Shown: positions 1 through 7,719 of the stretch, in pieces
Layout of the letters: each line of letters opens with the position of its first letter
Position numbering within the stretch: the first letter of the stretch is position 1
Assembly (NCBI GenBank): GCA_902492555.1
Contig: CABUMH010000095.1
Span: forward strand, 1 to 15,327
Length of the DNA: 15,327 bases
DNA from: Eisenbergiella sp900555195
GTDB taxonomy: Bacteria > Bacillota > Clostridia > Lachnospirales > Lachnospiraceae
Direction of reading: 5' to 3'
Program-made: the position numbers and the translations under genes
Notes under the pieces: model-generated
Seen by the model: the letters and a program-made list of their open reading frames with translations, nothing else
The model's database searches: none
What the model was told of the DNA's origin: nothing

Positions 1-103
1 GGGCTCAAAGAGCGTGCGTGCCGGGTTCCTTCCAAGGGGGGTGTCTGAACTGTTGCTACGGATGTTTTTAATGAGAATCAGTAAATGAAGGGAGTATGGC
101 GAA
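1..103 (+). other. Leader region upstream of the aldo/keto reductase; possible end of a truncated gene
   Basis: No complete gene fits here. Two plus-strand frames are open from the window edge. One ends at TAA 69-71 and encodes a short Cys-rich tail (CLNCCYGCF before the stop). The other ends at TGA 86-88. Either could be the 3' end of a gene cut by the window, or chance. The only firm signal is AAGGGAG at 88-94, a ribosome binding site 9 nt before the ATG at 104. I found no convincing -35/-10 pair. Confidence 0.3.
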
Positions 104-1237
104 ATGGAAAAAAGGAAGATGGAGAAACTGGGGGTTGAGACATCTCTTTTGGGATTTGGATGCATGCGTTTTCCGACGCTGCCGGATGGGAAGATAGATG
201 AAGCGGAAGCGGAGCGGATGCTTGATAAGGCGATTGCTTCCGGCGTGAATTATATCGACACCGCTTATCCGTATCATAACGGGGAGAGCGAGCCATTCGT
301 CGGGAAAGTGCTTAAGAAGTATGATCGTTCTTCTTTTTATTTGGCGACAAAGCTTCCTCTTTGGGCGGTGAACAGCATCGAGGATGCGGAACGGATCTTT
401 AAAGAGCAGCTGGAAAGGCTGCAGACGGATTACATAGACTTCTACCTGCTGCATGCGCTGAGCAAGGACAGATGGGATCATATGAAGGAACTGGGCGTGG
501 TGGATTACTGCGCGAAGCTGAAGGAGGAAGGCAAGATTCGGAATTACGGCTTCTCCTTCCATGATGATTATGAAGTGTTTGAAGAGATCCTGCGCTATCG
601 TGACTGGGATTTCTGCCAGATTCAGTATAACTATATGGATACTAAGGAGCAGGCAGGTGATAAGGGATATGCGCTGGCTGAGAGCCTGGGCGTTCCGCTG
701 GTCATCATGGAGCCGGTGAAAGGCGGCAGCCTGGCAGGCTTCTCAGAGGATATCAACGCGCGTTTTGCCAAGATGGATCCGGAGCGCAGCATCGCATCGT
801 ATGCGCTCCGCTGGGTGGGAAGCCATCCCAATGTGAAGGTGGTTCTGAGCGGTATGTCCAGCATGGGGCAGCTTGAGGATAACCTGAAAACATTCGGTGA
901 TTTCCAGCCGCTTAACGAGAAGGAGAGCGCTGAAATCGAGGATATCGTGAAGGAACTGCGTTCCAGAGTGCAGAATGGATGTACAGGATGCAGATACTGC
1001 ATGCCTTGTCCTGCAGGCGTGGACATTCCCGGAAACTTTAAGGTATGGAATAATTACCATATGTACCGTACTTACAGCCATGTGAAGAACGCATGGGAAA
1101 GGGACATGAAGGACGAAGCGAAGGCGAAGAACTGCATCAAGTGCGGCAAGTGTGAGACACTTTGCCCTCAGAAGCTTTCCATCCGGGATAATCTGGTTCA
1201 GGTACAGAAGGATTTGGACGGAAAAATTTTCGCATAG
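104..1237 (+). CDS. Aldo/keto reductase with C-terminal 4Fe-4S ferredoxin-like domain
   Basis: This 377-residue cytoplasmic protein combines a TIM-barrel aldo/keto reductase (about residues 8-280) with an iron-sulfur tail. The barrel opens with the motif LLGFGCMRFP. The catalytic tetrad is visible as D52 (in YIDTAYPYH), Y57, K83 and H117 (in FYLLHA). The tail carries C293-x2-C296-x2-C299-x2-C302-P and C344-x2-C347-x2-C350-x3-C354-P, the pattern for two [4Fe-4S] clusters. Family knowledge predicts an NAD(P)H-linked carbonyl reductase coupled to electron transfer in anaerobes; the substrate cannot be read from sequence. The ATG at 104 has AAGGGAG nine bases upstream. A second ATG at 119 has GGAAG directly against it and is less likely. 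The AraC-type gene starts 25 nt downstream, so the two are probably cotranscribed. Confidence 0.93.
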   Translation: MEKRKMEKLGVETSLLGFGCMRFPTLPDGKIDEAEAERMLDKAIASGVNYIDTAYPYHNGESEPFVGKVLKKYDRSSFYLATKLPLWAVNSIEDAERIFKEQLERLQTDYIDFYLLHALSKDRWDHMKELGVVDYCAKLKEEGKIRNYGFSFHDDYEVFEEILRYRDWDFCQIQYNYMDTKEQAGDKGYALAESLGVPLVIMEPVKGGSLAGFSEDINARFAKMDPERSIASYALRWVGSHPNVKVVLSGMSSMGQLEDNLKTFGDFQPLNEKESAEIEDIVKELRSRVQNGCTGCRYCMPCPAGVDIPGNFKVWNNYHMYRTYSHVKNAWERDMKDEAKAKNCIKCGKCETLCPQKLSIRDNLVQVQKDLDGKIFA

Positions 1238-1262
1238 AGGATAAAGTGATTCCAAAGGAAGT

Positions 1263-2168
1263 ATGGAAAAAGCATATAAGCTGGAATTTGTAAATGAACA
1301 GACCGGCTCGCTCGAGGTGAACTGCTGCGGCTGCTCCAAAACGGAGCCGCTGCACAGTTTTGGCCCCGCGCTGAAGCCGCATTATATGATCCACTATGTT
1401 CTGAGCGGCAAAGGCGTGTTCAGGATGGGAGGAAGGAAATACCCGCTGGAGGCTGGCAGCGGGTTTTTAATTATTCCAGGGGAACTGGCGTTCTATCAGG
1501 CGGATGAGAAGGAGCCCTGGACCTATGTGTGGGTGGGATTCTCCGGAAGCGGCGCGGAGCCTTTCGTATCCTTCATGGGGCTGTCGGTGAACCAGCCGGT
1601 CTTTCAGTCGGAACGGTCGGAAGAACTGTATGGCTGCGTGCGGGATATGATGGAGCACAATACATTTGGACTGGCCAATGAGCTGAGAAGAAACGGACAG
1701 CTGCAGATTTTCCTTTCCCTGATCGCGCAGAGCGCGCGCCCTGCGCCGGAAGCCCAGGAGGACCGGGCCAACCAGCATGTGAAACGGGCGGTGGAATTCA
1801 TCCGGCGCAATTATTCCAACCCGGTGAAGGTGACGGATGTGGCGGATTATGTGTGCATAAACCGCAGCTATCTGTATACATTATTTGAACAGTTCATGGG
1901 CATGTCTCCGCAGCAGTTTCTGGCCGCTTACCGTCTCACCAAGGCGTCGGAACTTTTAACAGCAACCCTGCTTCCGGTGGAGAGCATCGCGCTTTCCTGC
2001 GGGTATAACGATCCGATCGTATTTGCCAAGGCTTTCCGGCAGATGAAGGGCATGTCCCCTTCCGCATACCGAAGGAGGATGCAGAAGGAGGAGAACAGGA
2101 GAAACAAGGAAGATCTGCGGCAGGTGGAGGACTTTATCAGCAGGATAGAAAGAAGGCAGGAAAACTAG
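1263..2168 (+). CDS. AraC/XylS-family transcriptional regulator (cupin sensor plus two HTH)
   Basis: This 301-residue protein has the usual AraC-family layout. The N-terminal cupin sensor covers about residues 10-130 and includes MIHYVLSGKGVF and FLIIPGELAFYQAD. The C-terminal double helix-turn-helix domain covers about residues 173-275: VKVTDVADYVCINRSYL is the first HTH and ESIALSCGYNDPIVFAKAF the second, closing with GMSPSAYRRR. Such regulators usually respond to a sugar or small metabolite and activate nearby genes. It lies between the reductase and the galactose genes, but nothing links it to either beyond proximity. The start is forced because an in-frame TAA lies at 1242-1244. The ribosome binding site AAAGGA (1254-1259) is only 3 nt from the ATG, so translation may be weak or partly coupled to the upstream gene. 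The highly charged C-terminal tail after the HTH domain has no recognisable domain. Confidence 0.92.
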   Translation: MEKAYKLEFVNEQTGSLEVNCCGCSKTEPLHSFGPALKPHYMIHYVLSGKGVFRMGGRKYPLEAGSGFLIIPGELAFYQADEKEPWTYVWVGFSGSGAEPFVSFMGLSVNQPVFQSERSEELYGCVRDMMEHNTFGLANELRRNGQLQIFLSLIAQSARPAPEAQEDRANQHVKRAVEFIRRNYSNPVKVTDVADYVCINRSYLYTLFEQFMGMSPQQFLAAYRLTKASELLTATLLPVESIALSCGYNDPIVFAKAFRQMKGMSPSAYRRRMQKEENRRNKEDLRQVEDFISRIERRQEN

Positions 2169-2254
2169 TCTCTTTTTGCAGGACGGTGAGCCTTCCCATT
2201 CGGCTGGAGGGAAAGAAAGTTAACATTTTGACAGGCAGATAGAACAATCTTTGC

Positions 2255-2283
2255 TTGCCGGGCTCTTTCTTTTGGTATATGAT
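2255..2283 (+). promoter_or_regulatory. Predicted sigma-A promoter of the galK-galT unit
   Basis: TTGCCG at 2255-2260 and TATGAT at 2278-2283 are separated by exactly 17 nt, an acceptable vegetative promoter. The start point would be near 2290, giving a leader of about 65 nt before galK. The spacing and the operator immediately downstream support it. A perfect TTGACA at 2228-2233 has no -10 partner at a usable distance and is not chosen. Confidence 0.6.
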
Positions 2284-2291
2284 AAATTCAG

Positions 2292-2306
2292 TTGAAAGCG
2301 GTTGCA
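2292..2306 (+). promoter_or_regulatory. Catabolite-response element (cre) / LacI-GalR-type operator at the galK start point
   Basis: TTGAAAGCGGTTGCA matches all fixed positions of the Gram-positive cre consensus WTGNAANCGNWNNCW. It begins about 9 nt after the -10 box, over the predicted transcription start, where a bound repressor would block initiation. In Firmicutes such sites bind CcpA with HPr-Ser-P; a local GalR/LacI-type repressor could bind the same kind of sequence. The match is direct; which protein binds is inference. Confidence 0.72.
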
Positions 2307-2355
2307 CGGCAAATGCGCATAAGGTATCACGTCAATCACGAAAAGGAGAAGGGAT

Positions 2356-3519
2356 ATGAAGGAGAAAATTTTACAGAAATTTGAAGAAATTTTCGGGGAT
2401 ACGCAGGGCGTAAAGACCTATTTTGCCCCGGGCAGAGTGAATCTGATCGGAGAACATACGGATTATAACGGAGGACATGTGTTTCCCTGCGCGCTGACCA
2501 TCGGAACCTATGGGGTGGCGAGAAAGAGGGAGGATCGGAAGCTCCGGTTTTATTCCATGAACTTTGCGCATCTGGGCGTGCTGGAGAGCAGCCTGGACGG
2601 CCTGAAGCCTGAGAAGGAGGCGGATTGGACCAATTATCCCAAGGGCGTGATGTGGGCGTTTGGAGAAAGAGGTTTTCAGATCCCCTGTGGAATGGATCTG
2701 TTGCTTTACGGCAACATTCCCAATGGTTCCGGCCTGTCTTCTTCCGCATCTTTGGAAGTGCTGACCGGCTTCATTCTGAGGGACATGTTCGGCTTTGATG
2801 TGACGAACCAGGATCTGGCCCTGATCGGACAGTATTCCGAGAACAATTTCAATGGGGTCAACTGCGGAATCATGGATCAGTTCGCCATTGCCATGGGCAA
2901 GAAGGATCATGCGATCTTTTTGGATACCGCAGATCTGAGCTATGAATATGCGCCCATCCATCTGGAAGGAGCAAAGATAGTCATCGCCTGCAGCAATAAG
3001 AAGCGCGGTCTGGGTGATTCCAAATACAATGAGAGAAGGAGCGAATGCGAGACAGCCCTTGCAGAGCTTCAGGAAGTGATCGGCATCAAGGCGCTGGGAG
3101 ATCTGACAGAAGAGCAGTTTGAACAGTACAAGAGTGCCATCAAAGACGATGTGCGCAGAAAGCGCGCAAAACATGCGGTTTATGAGAATCAGCGCACGAT
3201 CAAGGCGGTTGCTGCCCTGAAGGCGAATGATATCACCCTGTTCGGCCAGCTCATGAACGATTCCCATGTATCCCTCCGGGATGATTATGAGGTGACCGGC
3301 ATTGAACTGGATACGCTGGTGGAAGAGGCCTGGAAGGTGGACGGCGTGATCGGTTCCCGTATGACGGGCGCAGGATTTGGCGGATGTACGGTGAGCATAG
3401 TCCGGACGGATGCAATCGACCGCTTTATCGAACAGGTGGGAGAGGCTTATCTGAAGAAGATCGGCTATGCGGCCGATTTCTATGCGGTTGAGATCGGTGA
3501 CGGCCCTTGTGTGCTGTAA
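2356..3519 (+). CDS. galK: Galactokinase
   Basis: This enzyme phosphorylates alpha-D-galactose with ATP to galactose-1-phosphate, the first committed Leloir step, in the cytoplasm. The 387 residues match normal GalK length. GRVNLIGEHTDY at 26-37 is the galactokinase signature (R27 is the catalytic arginine candidate). PNGSGLSSSAS at 122-132 is the GHMP ATP-binding loop. D174 in GIMDQF is the predicted catalytic base, and MTGAGFGG at 336-343 is the third GHMP motif. The ATG at 2356 is preceded by AAAAGGAG (2341-2348) with 7-nt spacing. galT follows 14 nt after the stop, so the two form one unit under the promoter at 2255-2283 and the cre site at 2292-2306, which predicts repression when a preferred sugar is present. 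Confidence 0.97.
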   Translation: MKEKILQKFEEIFGDTQGVKTYFAPGRVNLIGEHTDYNGGHVFPCALTIGTYGVARKREDRKLRFYSMNFAHLGVLESSLDGLKPEKEADWTNYPKGVMWAFGERGFQIPCGMDLLLYGNIPNGSGLSSSASLEVLTGFILRDMFGFDVTNQDLALIGQYSENNFNGVNCGIMDQFAIAMGKKDHAIFLDTADLSYEYAPIHLEGAKIVIACSNKKRGLGDSKYNERRSECETALAELQEVIGIKALGDLTEEQFEQYKSAIKDDVRRKRAKHAVYENQRTIKAVAALKANDITLFGQLMNDSHVSLRDDYEVTGIELDTLVEEAWKVDGVIGSRMTGAGFGGCTVSIVRTDAIDRFIEQVGEAYLKKIGYAADFYAVEIGDGPCVL

Positions 3520-3533
3520 GAATGGAGATTGGT

Positions 3534-5063
3534 ATGATTCAGAGCAGTATTAGAGAATTGGTGAGATATGGACTGGCTACGGGATTGGTGGAGCCGGAGG
3601 ATACAATTTATACGGCGAACCGCCTCCTGGAGCTGTTCGGGCTGGATGAGCTGGAAGATGCGGATACGCCCATTACGGCGTCGAAGGAAGAAGAACCCAT
3701 TCTTGTGGGAAAGCTGGAAGGGATTCTGAAAGACATGCTTGACTACGCCGCAAAGGAAGGGTTGCTGGAAGATGACAGCGTGGTATACCGTGATCTGTTT
3801 GACACCAAGATCATGAGCGTTCTGGTGGCGCGCCCCAGCGAGATCATCCGGAAGTTCCGGGAGCGTTATGAAATATCGCCGGAGGCGGCTACAGAATATT
3901 TTTATAAATTCAGCCAGGATACAGACTATATACGCCGCTATCGGGTCTGCAAGGATCAGAAATGGGTGGCGCATACCAAATACGGGGATCTGGATATCAC
4001 GATCAATCTGTCCAAGCCGGAGAAAGATCCCAAGGCGATCGCTGCGGCGAAGACTGCAAAACAGAGCGGCTATCCCAAATGCCAGCTGTGCATGGAAAAC
4101 GAAGGGTATGCCGGAAGGGTGAACCATCCGGCCAGACAGAACCATAGGATCATTCCCATTACAATAAACGGTGGGGAATGGGGATTCCAGTACTCGCCTT
4201 ATGTATATTATAATGAACATTGTATTGTGTTCAATTCCAGACATATTCCGATGAAGATTGAACATGATACCTTTGTGAAGCTGTTTGATTTCGTTAAATT
4301 ATTCCCGCATTATATGCTGGGCTCCAATGCGGATCTGCCGATCGTGGGAGGCTCTATCTTAAGCCACGACCATTTCCAGGGAGGACATTATGAATTTCCC
4401 ATGGCGAAGGCAGGAATTGACAGGGACTTCACGGTGAAAGGATTTGAGGATGTAAAAGCCGGCGTGGTCTGCTGGCCCATGTCCGTCATCCGTCTGAATG
4501 GCCCGGACAGCGACCGCCTCATCGCCCTGGCGGATGTGATCCTTGAAAAATGGCGCGGATATACGGATGAAGCGGCCTTTATCCTTGCTGAGACGGACGG
4601 GGAGCCGCATAATACGATCACTCCCATTGCCAGAAAACGGGGAGAGAACTATGAGCTGGATCTGGTGCTGCGCAACAATATCACCACGCCGGAACATCCC
4701 CTGGGCGTCTATCATCCCCATGCGAAGCTGCACCATATCAAGAAGGAAAACATCGGCCTGATCGAAGTGATGGGATTGGCGGTGCTTCCTTCCAGGCTGG
4801 ACGGGGAGATGGCGCAGCTGGAAAAAGCGATTCTGGACGGCGCGGATATCCGTAAGGACGAGATCCTTGGCAAGCATGCGGATTGGGTGGAGGAGTTCCT
4901 TCCTAAATATGATACAGTGAATGCGGATACTATTCATGAAATCATTCAGAAGGAGATTGGCCAGGTATTCATGGAGGTGCTCGAGGACGCAGGCGTATAC
5001 AAGAGAACGGAGGAGGGCCGGAAAGCCTTTGACCGGTTCCTAGCATATTTGAATCAGGAATAG
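3534..5063 (+). CDS. galT: UDP-glucose--hexose-1-phosphate uridylyltransferase, class II (Firmicutes type)
   Basis: GalT exchanges galactose-1-phosphate with UDP-glucose to give UDP-galactose and glucose-1-phosphate, the second Leloir step. The protein has 509 residues, typical of the Gram-positive class II enzymes and longer than the class I (E. coli-like) form of about 350. S277-H278-D279-H280-F281-Q282-G-G is the class II active-site motif; H280 is the likely uridylylated nucleophile. C183-x2-C186 lies in the middle of the protein. I choose ATG 3534 because GGAG at 3524-3527 lies 6 nt upstream and the N-terminus MIQSSIRELVRYG resembles family members. In-frame TTG 3507 and ATG 3522 would overlap or abut galK and lack a ribosome binding site. 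A terminator-like hairpin follows at 5112-5148. The epimerase galE must be encoded elsewhere. Confidence 0.95.
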   Translation: MIQSSIRELVRYGLATGLVEPEDTIYTANRLLELFGLDELEDADTPITASKEEEPILVGKLEGILKDMLDYAAKEGLLEDDSVVYRDLFDTKIMSVLVARPSEIIRKFRERYEISPEAATEYFYKFSQDTDYIRRYRVCKDQKWVAHTKYGDLDITINLSKPEKDPKAIAAAKTAKQSGYPKCQLCMENEGYAGRVNHPARQNHRIIPITINGGEWGFQYSPYVYYNEHCIVFNSRHIPMKIEHDTFVKLFDFVKLFPHYMLGSNADLPIVGGSILSHDHFQGGHYEFPMAKAGIDRDFTVKGFEDVKAGVVCWPMSVIRLNGPDSDRLIALADVILEKWRGYTDEAAFILAETDGEPHNTITPIARKRGENYELDLVLRNNITTPEHPLGVYHPHAKLHHIKKENIGLIEVMGLAVLPSRLDGEMAQLEKAILDGADIRKDEILGKHADWVEEFLPKYDTVNADTIHEIIQKEIGQVFMEVLEDAGVYKRTEEGRKAFDRFLAYLNQE

Positions 5064-5076
5064 AAACAAAGCGTCA

Positions 5077-5100
5077 GCCGTTTGGACTTGGCCGAACGGC
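5077..5100 (+). other. 9-bp hairpin downstream of galT
   Basis: GCCGTTTGG (5077-5085) pairs with CCGAACGGC (5092-5100), with one T-G wobble and a 6-nt loop. It starts 14 nt after the galT stop. The following bases are GGTCAAAAAG with no T-run, so alone it is not an intrinsic terminator. It may protect the galT mRNA 3' end or support the adjacent terminator. Confidence 0.5.
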
Positions 5101-5111
5101 GGTCAAAAAGC

Positions 5112-5148
5112 AGGCGGGGAGAAGCGAGAAGACTTTTTCCCGCCTTTT
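5112..5148 (+). terminator. Intrinsic terminator of the galK-galT unit
   Basis: AGGCGGGGAGAAG (5112-5124) pairs with CTTTTTCCCGCCT (5133-5145) in a 13-bp stem with two G-T wobbles and an 8-nt loop. The 3' side ends in TTTT (5145-5148). The T-run is short, so termination may be partial. It lies 48 nt after the galT stop and 38 nt before the next ATG. Confidence 0.6.
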
Positions 5149-5185
5149 GCTGCAAAGAGGACAGAACCGGGATGGGGACGAAACG

Positions 5186-6991
5186 ATGAAATTTTTATTA
5201 GTTGCCGTAAACGCGAAATATATCCATTCCAATCCGGCCATCCGCAGCCTGCGCGCCTACAGCTGTATGCGGAAACCGGAGTGGGAAAGGCATATTGAAC
5301 TGGCAGAATATACCATCAACCAGCCGTTTGACCAGATTCTGGCCGATATCTGTGCGCGCAGGCCGGATGCGGTGGGATTTTCCTGCTATATCTGGAACTG
5401 GGAAGAGGTGCGGGAGCTGATCGTGGAACTGGCCAAAATTCTTCCGCAGACGGATATCTGGCTGGGCGGGCCGGAGGTGTCCTATGATCCGGAAGAGATC
5501 CTGAATCGGTATCCGTCCGTTACGGGCATCATGGCAGGGGAAGGAGAGGAGACCTTTTTTGACCTGATGGGGATGTACCTGGCACGGATGGAGGGAGACG
5601 GAGCGCCTGTCTGCCTGGAGCAGATCCCGGGCCTGATTTGCCGCAGGGACAGGGAGAAACAGGAGGGAAAAGGCATTCTGTGTACCGGTTCCAGACAGCT
5701 TACGGATATCAGCCGTCTGCCTTTTTTCTACGAAACGGACGGCCTGGAGGCGTTTGAAGACCGCATCCTGTATTATGAGTCCTCAAGAGGATGCCCCTAT
5801 CGCTGCAGTTACTGCTTGTCTTCCATTGATAAGACGGTGCGTTTTCGGGATCAGGAGCTGGTAAAGAAAGAACTGCAGTTTTTTCTGGACAAAGAAGTTC
5901 CTCAGGTGAAATTCGTGGATCGAACTTTCAACTGCAACCACGGGCATGCAATGGAGATCTGGCGCTACATTCTGGAACATGATAACGGAAAGACCAATTT
6001 CCACTTTGAAATCGCGGGTGACATTCTGACGGAGGAAGAACTGGAACTTTTGGGAAGAATGCGGCCGGGCCTGATTCAGCTGGAAGTGGGCGTCCAGTCC
6101 ACGAACGTGCAGACCCTTGACGCGATACGGCGCCCGGTGGAGTGGGGACGGCTGAGGAGAAACGTGGAACGCCTGCTGGCAGGAGAGAATATCCACATTC
6201 ATCTGGATTTGATCGCGGGCCTTCCCTATGAGGATTTTGAGAGCTTCGGCCATTCCTTTGACGATGTGTATGCCTGCAGGCCCCACCAGCTTCAGCTGGG
6301 ATTTTTGAAAGTGCTGAAGGGTTCCATGATGCAGGAAGAAGCGGAGAAGTATGGCATCGCGTATATGGACAGGCCGCCTTATGAGGTGCTTTTTACCAAA
6401 TGGCTTTCCTTTGAAGAGGTATGCCTGTTAAAACAGGTGGAAGAGATGGTGGAGCTGTATTATAACAGCGCGCAGTTCGTCCATACGCTTCCGGAATTGG
6501 AAAAGCATTTTCCTTCCGCTTTTGGGATGTATCGCAGCCTGGCTGAATATTATAAGGAACAGGGATTTTGGCTGAAAAGCCCTTCACGCGCCTATCGCTA
6601 TCAGGTTTTGTTCGCATTTGCTGTCAAGACAGATCCGGAACGGGAATCGCTGTACCGGCAGCTGCTGACGCTGGATATGTATTTAAGGGAAAATCTGAAA
6701 AGCCGTCCGGCCTTTGCGCTCCCGCTCGCCGGAACGAAGGAAGAGAGGGAAAGGCGGATCCGCTTTTATCAGTCGGAACTGGAACGGCCGGATATTCTGG
6801 CCGGTTATGTAAAGCAGGGGTGTGATTCCAGGCAGCTGGAACGCATGACGCATATTGAACGCTTTACGCTGCCCGTCTGGGACGGGAAACTGCTGGAGGG
6901 AGCGCAGGAAGGGGAATGGTGGCTCCTGTTCGATTATCAGGAAAGGAACCCTTTGAACGCGCAGGCGAGAATCGTGCCGCTTGACTTATAA
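5186..6991 (+). CDS. B12-binding-domain radical SAM protein with DUF4080-type C-terminus
   Basis: This 601-residue protein is a predicted cobalamin-dependent radical SAM enzyme. The N-terminal Rossmann-like B12-binding domain covers about residues 1-140 (KFLLVAVNAKYIHSN at the start, then WLGGPEVSYDP and GEGEETFFDL). The radical SAM core covers about 193-400; C203-x3-C207-x2-C210 in SSRGCPYRCSYC binds the [4Fe-4S] cluster that cleaves S-adenosylmethionine. The last 190 residues resemble the DUF4080 region found in such proteins of Clostridia. The substrate is unknown; relatives include methylases and ring-forming enzymes, but nothing here selects one. I prefer ATG 5186, with GGGGA (5174-5178) 7 nt upstream. 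The in-frame TTG at 5147 lies inside the preceding terminator's 3' arm. It appears to be monocistronic. Confidence 0.9.
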   Translation: MKFLLVAVNAKYIHSNPAIRSLRAYSCMRKPEWERHIELAEYTINQPFDQILADICARRPDAVGFSCYIWNWEEVRELIVELAKILPQTDIWLGGPEVSYDPEEILNRYPSVTGIMAGEGEETFFDLMGMYLARMEGDGAPVCLEQIPGLICRRDREKQEGKGILCTGSRQLTDISRLPFFYETDGLEAFEDRILYYESSRGCPYRCSYCLSSIDKTVRFRDQELVKKELQFFLDKEVPQVKFVDRTFNCNHGHAMEIWRYILEHDNGKTNFHFEIAGDILTEEELELLGRMRPGLIQLEVGVQSTNVQTLDAIRRPVEWGRLRRNVERLLAGENIHIHLDLIAGLPYEDFESFGHSFDDVYACRPHQLQLGFLKVLKGSMMQEEAEKYGIAYMDRPPYEVLFTKWLSFEEVCLLKQVEEMVELYYNSAQFVHTLPELEKHFPSAFGMYRSLAEYYKEQGFWLKSPSRAYRYQVLFAFAVKTDPERESLYRQLLTLDMYLRENLKSRPAFALPLAGTKEERERRIRFYQSELERPDILAGYVKQGCDSRQLERMTHIERFTLPVWDGKLLEGAQEGEWWLLFDYQERNPLNAQARIVPLDL

Positions 6992-7038
6992 AGGCGGCGG
7001 ACGGCGGATAACGGTTCGCGCATAAGATGGAGGTTGGC

Positions 7039-7719
7039 ATGACAAAAGAAGAAAGAGTAAAAAAGACGCTTCTCCTGTTGGATGAACAGTATGGAACGGA
7101 TACGATCTGTTATCTGGAATATGAGAATGCATGGCAGCTGCTGATCGCAACGATCCTGAGCGCGCAGTGCACGGACGCGCGGGTAAACATCGTCACCCGG
7201 ACGCTGTTTGTAAAATATCCCAGCCTGGAAGCTTTTGCCGGGGCGGATCAGGAGGAACTGGAGCAGGATATCCATGCGACAGGATTCTACCATAATAAAG
7301 CGAAGAATATCATTGCCTGTGCCAGGGCTATTCTGGAAAGATTCGACGGGCAGGTGCCGCGTTCCCTTGAGGATCTGACTTCCCTTGCAGGGGTGGGAAG
7401 AAAGACAGCCAACGTGATTCGCGGAAACATTTATCATGAACCGAGCATCGTGGTGGATACCCATGTGAAGCGGATTTCCAAGCGCCTGGGTTTTACAAAG
7501 GAGGACGATCCGGAGAAGGTGGAACGGGAACTGATGAAGGTTTTGCCAAAGGATCATTGGATCCTGTATAATATGCAGATCATCACGCTGGGAAGACAGC
7601 TCTGCAAGGCGATCGGGCCAAAATGTGAGGAATGCTTCCTGGCCGGGGTCTGCCCTTCCTGCGGCTGCGGACGCTCTTCGCGCCGTGCGGGACAGAAGAA
7701 GGCGGGTGAAACAAAATGA
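7039..7719 (+). CDS. nth: Endonuclease III (DNA glycosylase/AP lyase)
   Basis: Nth removes oxidised pyrimidines from DNA and cuts the resulting abasic site by beta-elimination. The 226 residues match the family. The helix-hairpin-helix motif LAGVGRKTANVI contains the catalytic lysine K122, and D140 in VDTHVKRIS is the second catalytic residue (K120 and D138 in E. coli). C189-x6-C196-x2-C199-x5-C205 is the canonical [4Fe-4S] loop. A basic tail of about 20 residues, itself with two further Cys, follows the cluster. ATG 7039 is chosen because GGAGG (7029-7033) lies 5 nt upstream; the in-frame ATG at 7027 would overlap that ribosome binding site. The stop overlaps the start of the downstream exonuclease by 4 nt. 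Confidence 0.96.
   Translation: MTKEERVKKTLLLLDEQYGTDTICYLEYENAWQLLIATILSAQCTDARVNIVTRTLFVKYPSLEAFAGADQEELEQDIHATGFYHNKAKNIIACARAILERFDGQVPRSLEDLTSLAGVGRKTANVIRGNIYHEPSIVVDTHVKRISKRLGFTKEDDPEKVERELMKVLPKDHWILYNMQIITLGRQLCKAIGPKCEECFLAGVCPSCGCGRSSRRAGQKKAGETK

Noticed and set aside
2228..2233. Perfect TTGACA as the galK -35 box
   Set aside because: Seventeen nucleotides downstream is TTGCTT, not a -10 box, and the TATGAT at 2278 is 44 nt away.
3507..3533. Upstream TTG (3507) or ATG (3522) start for galT
   Set aside because: TTG 3507 overlaps galK, neither has a ribosome binding site, and GGAG is well placed for ATG 3534.
2371..4265. Minus-strand open frames opposite galK and galT
   Set aside because: galK and galT carry complete catalytic motifs; the antisense translations have no recognisable domains.
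5147..5185. TTG start extending the radical SAM protein by 13 residues
   Set aside because: It lies in the terminator's 3' arm, and the ATG at 5186 begins the typical family N-terminus.
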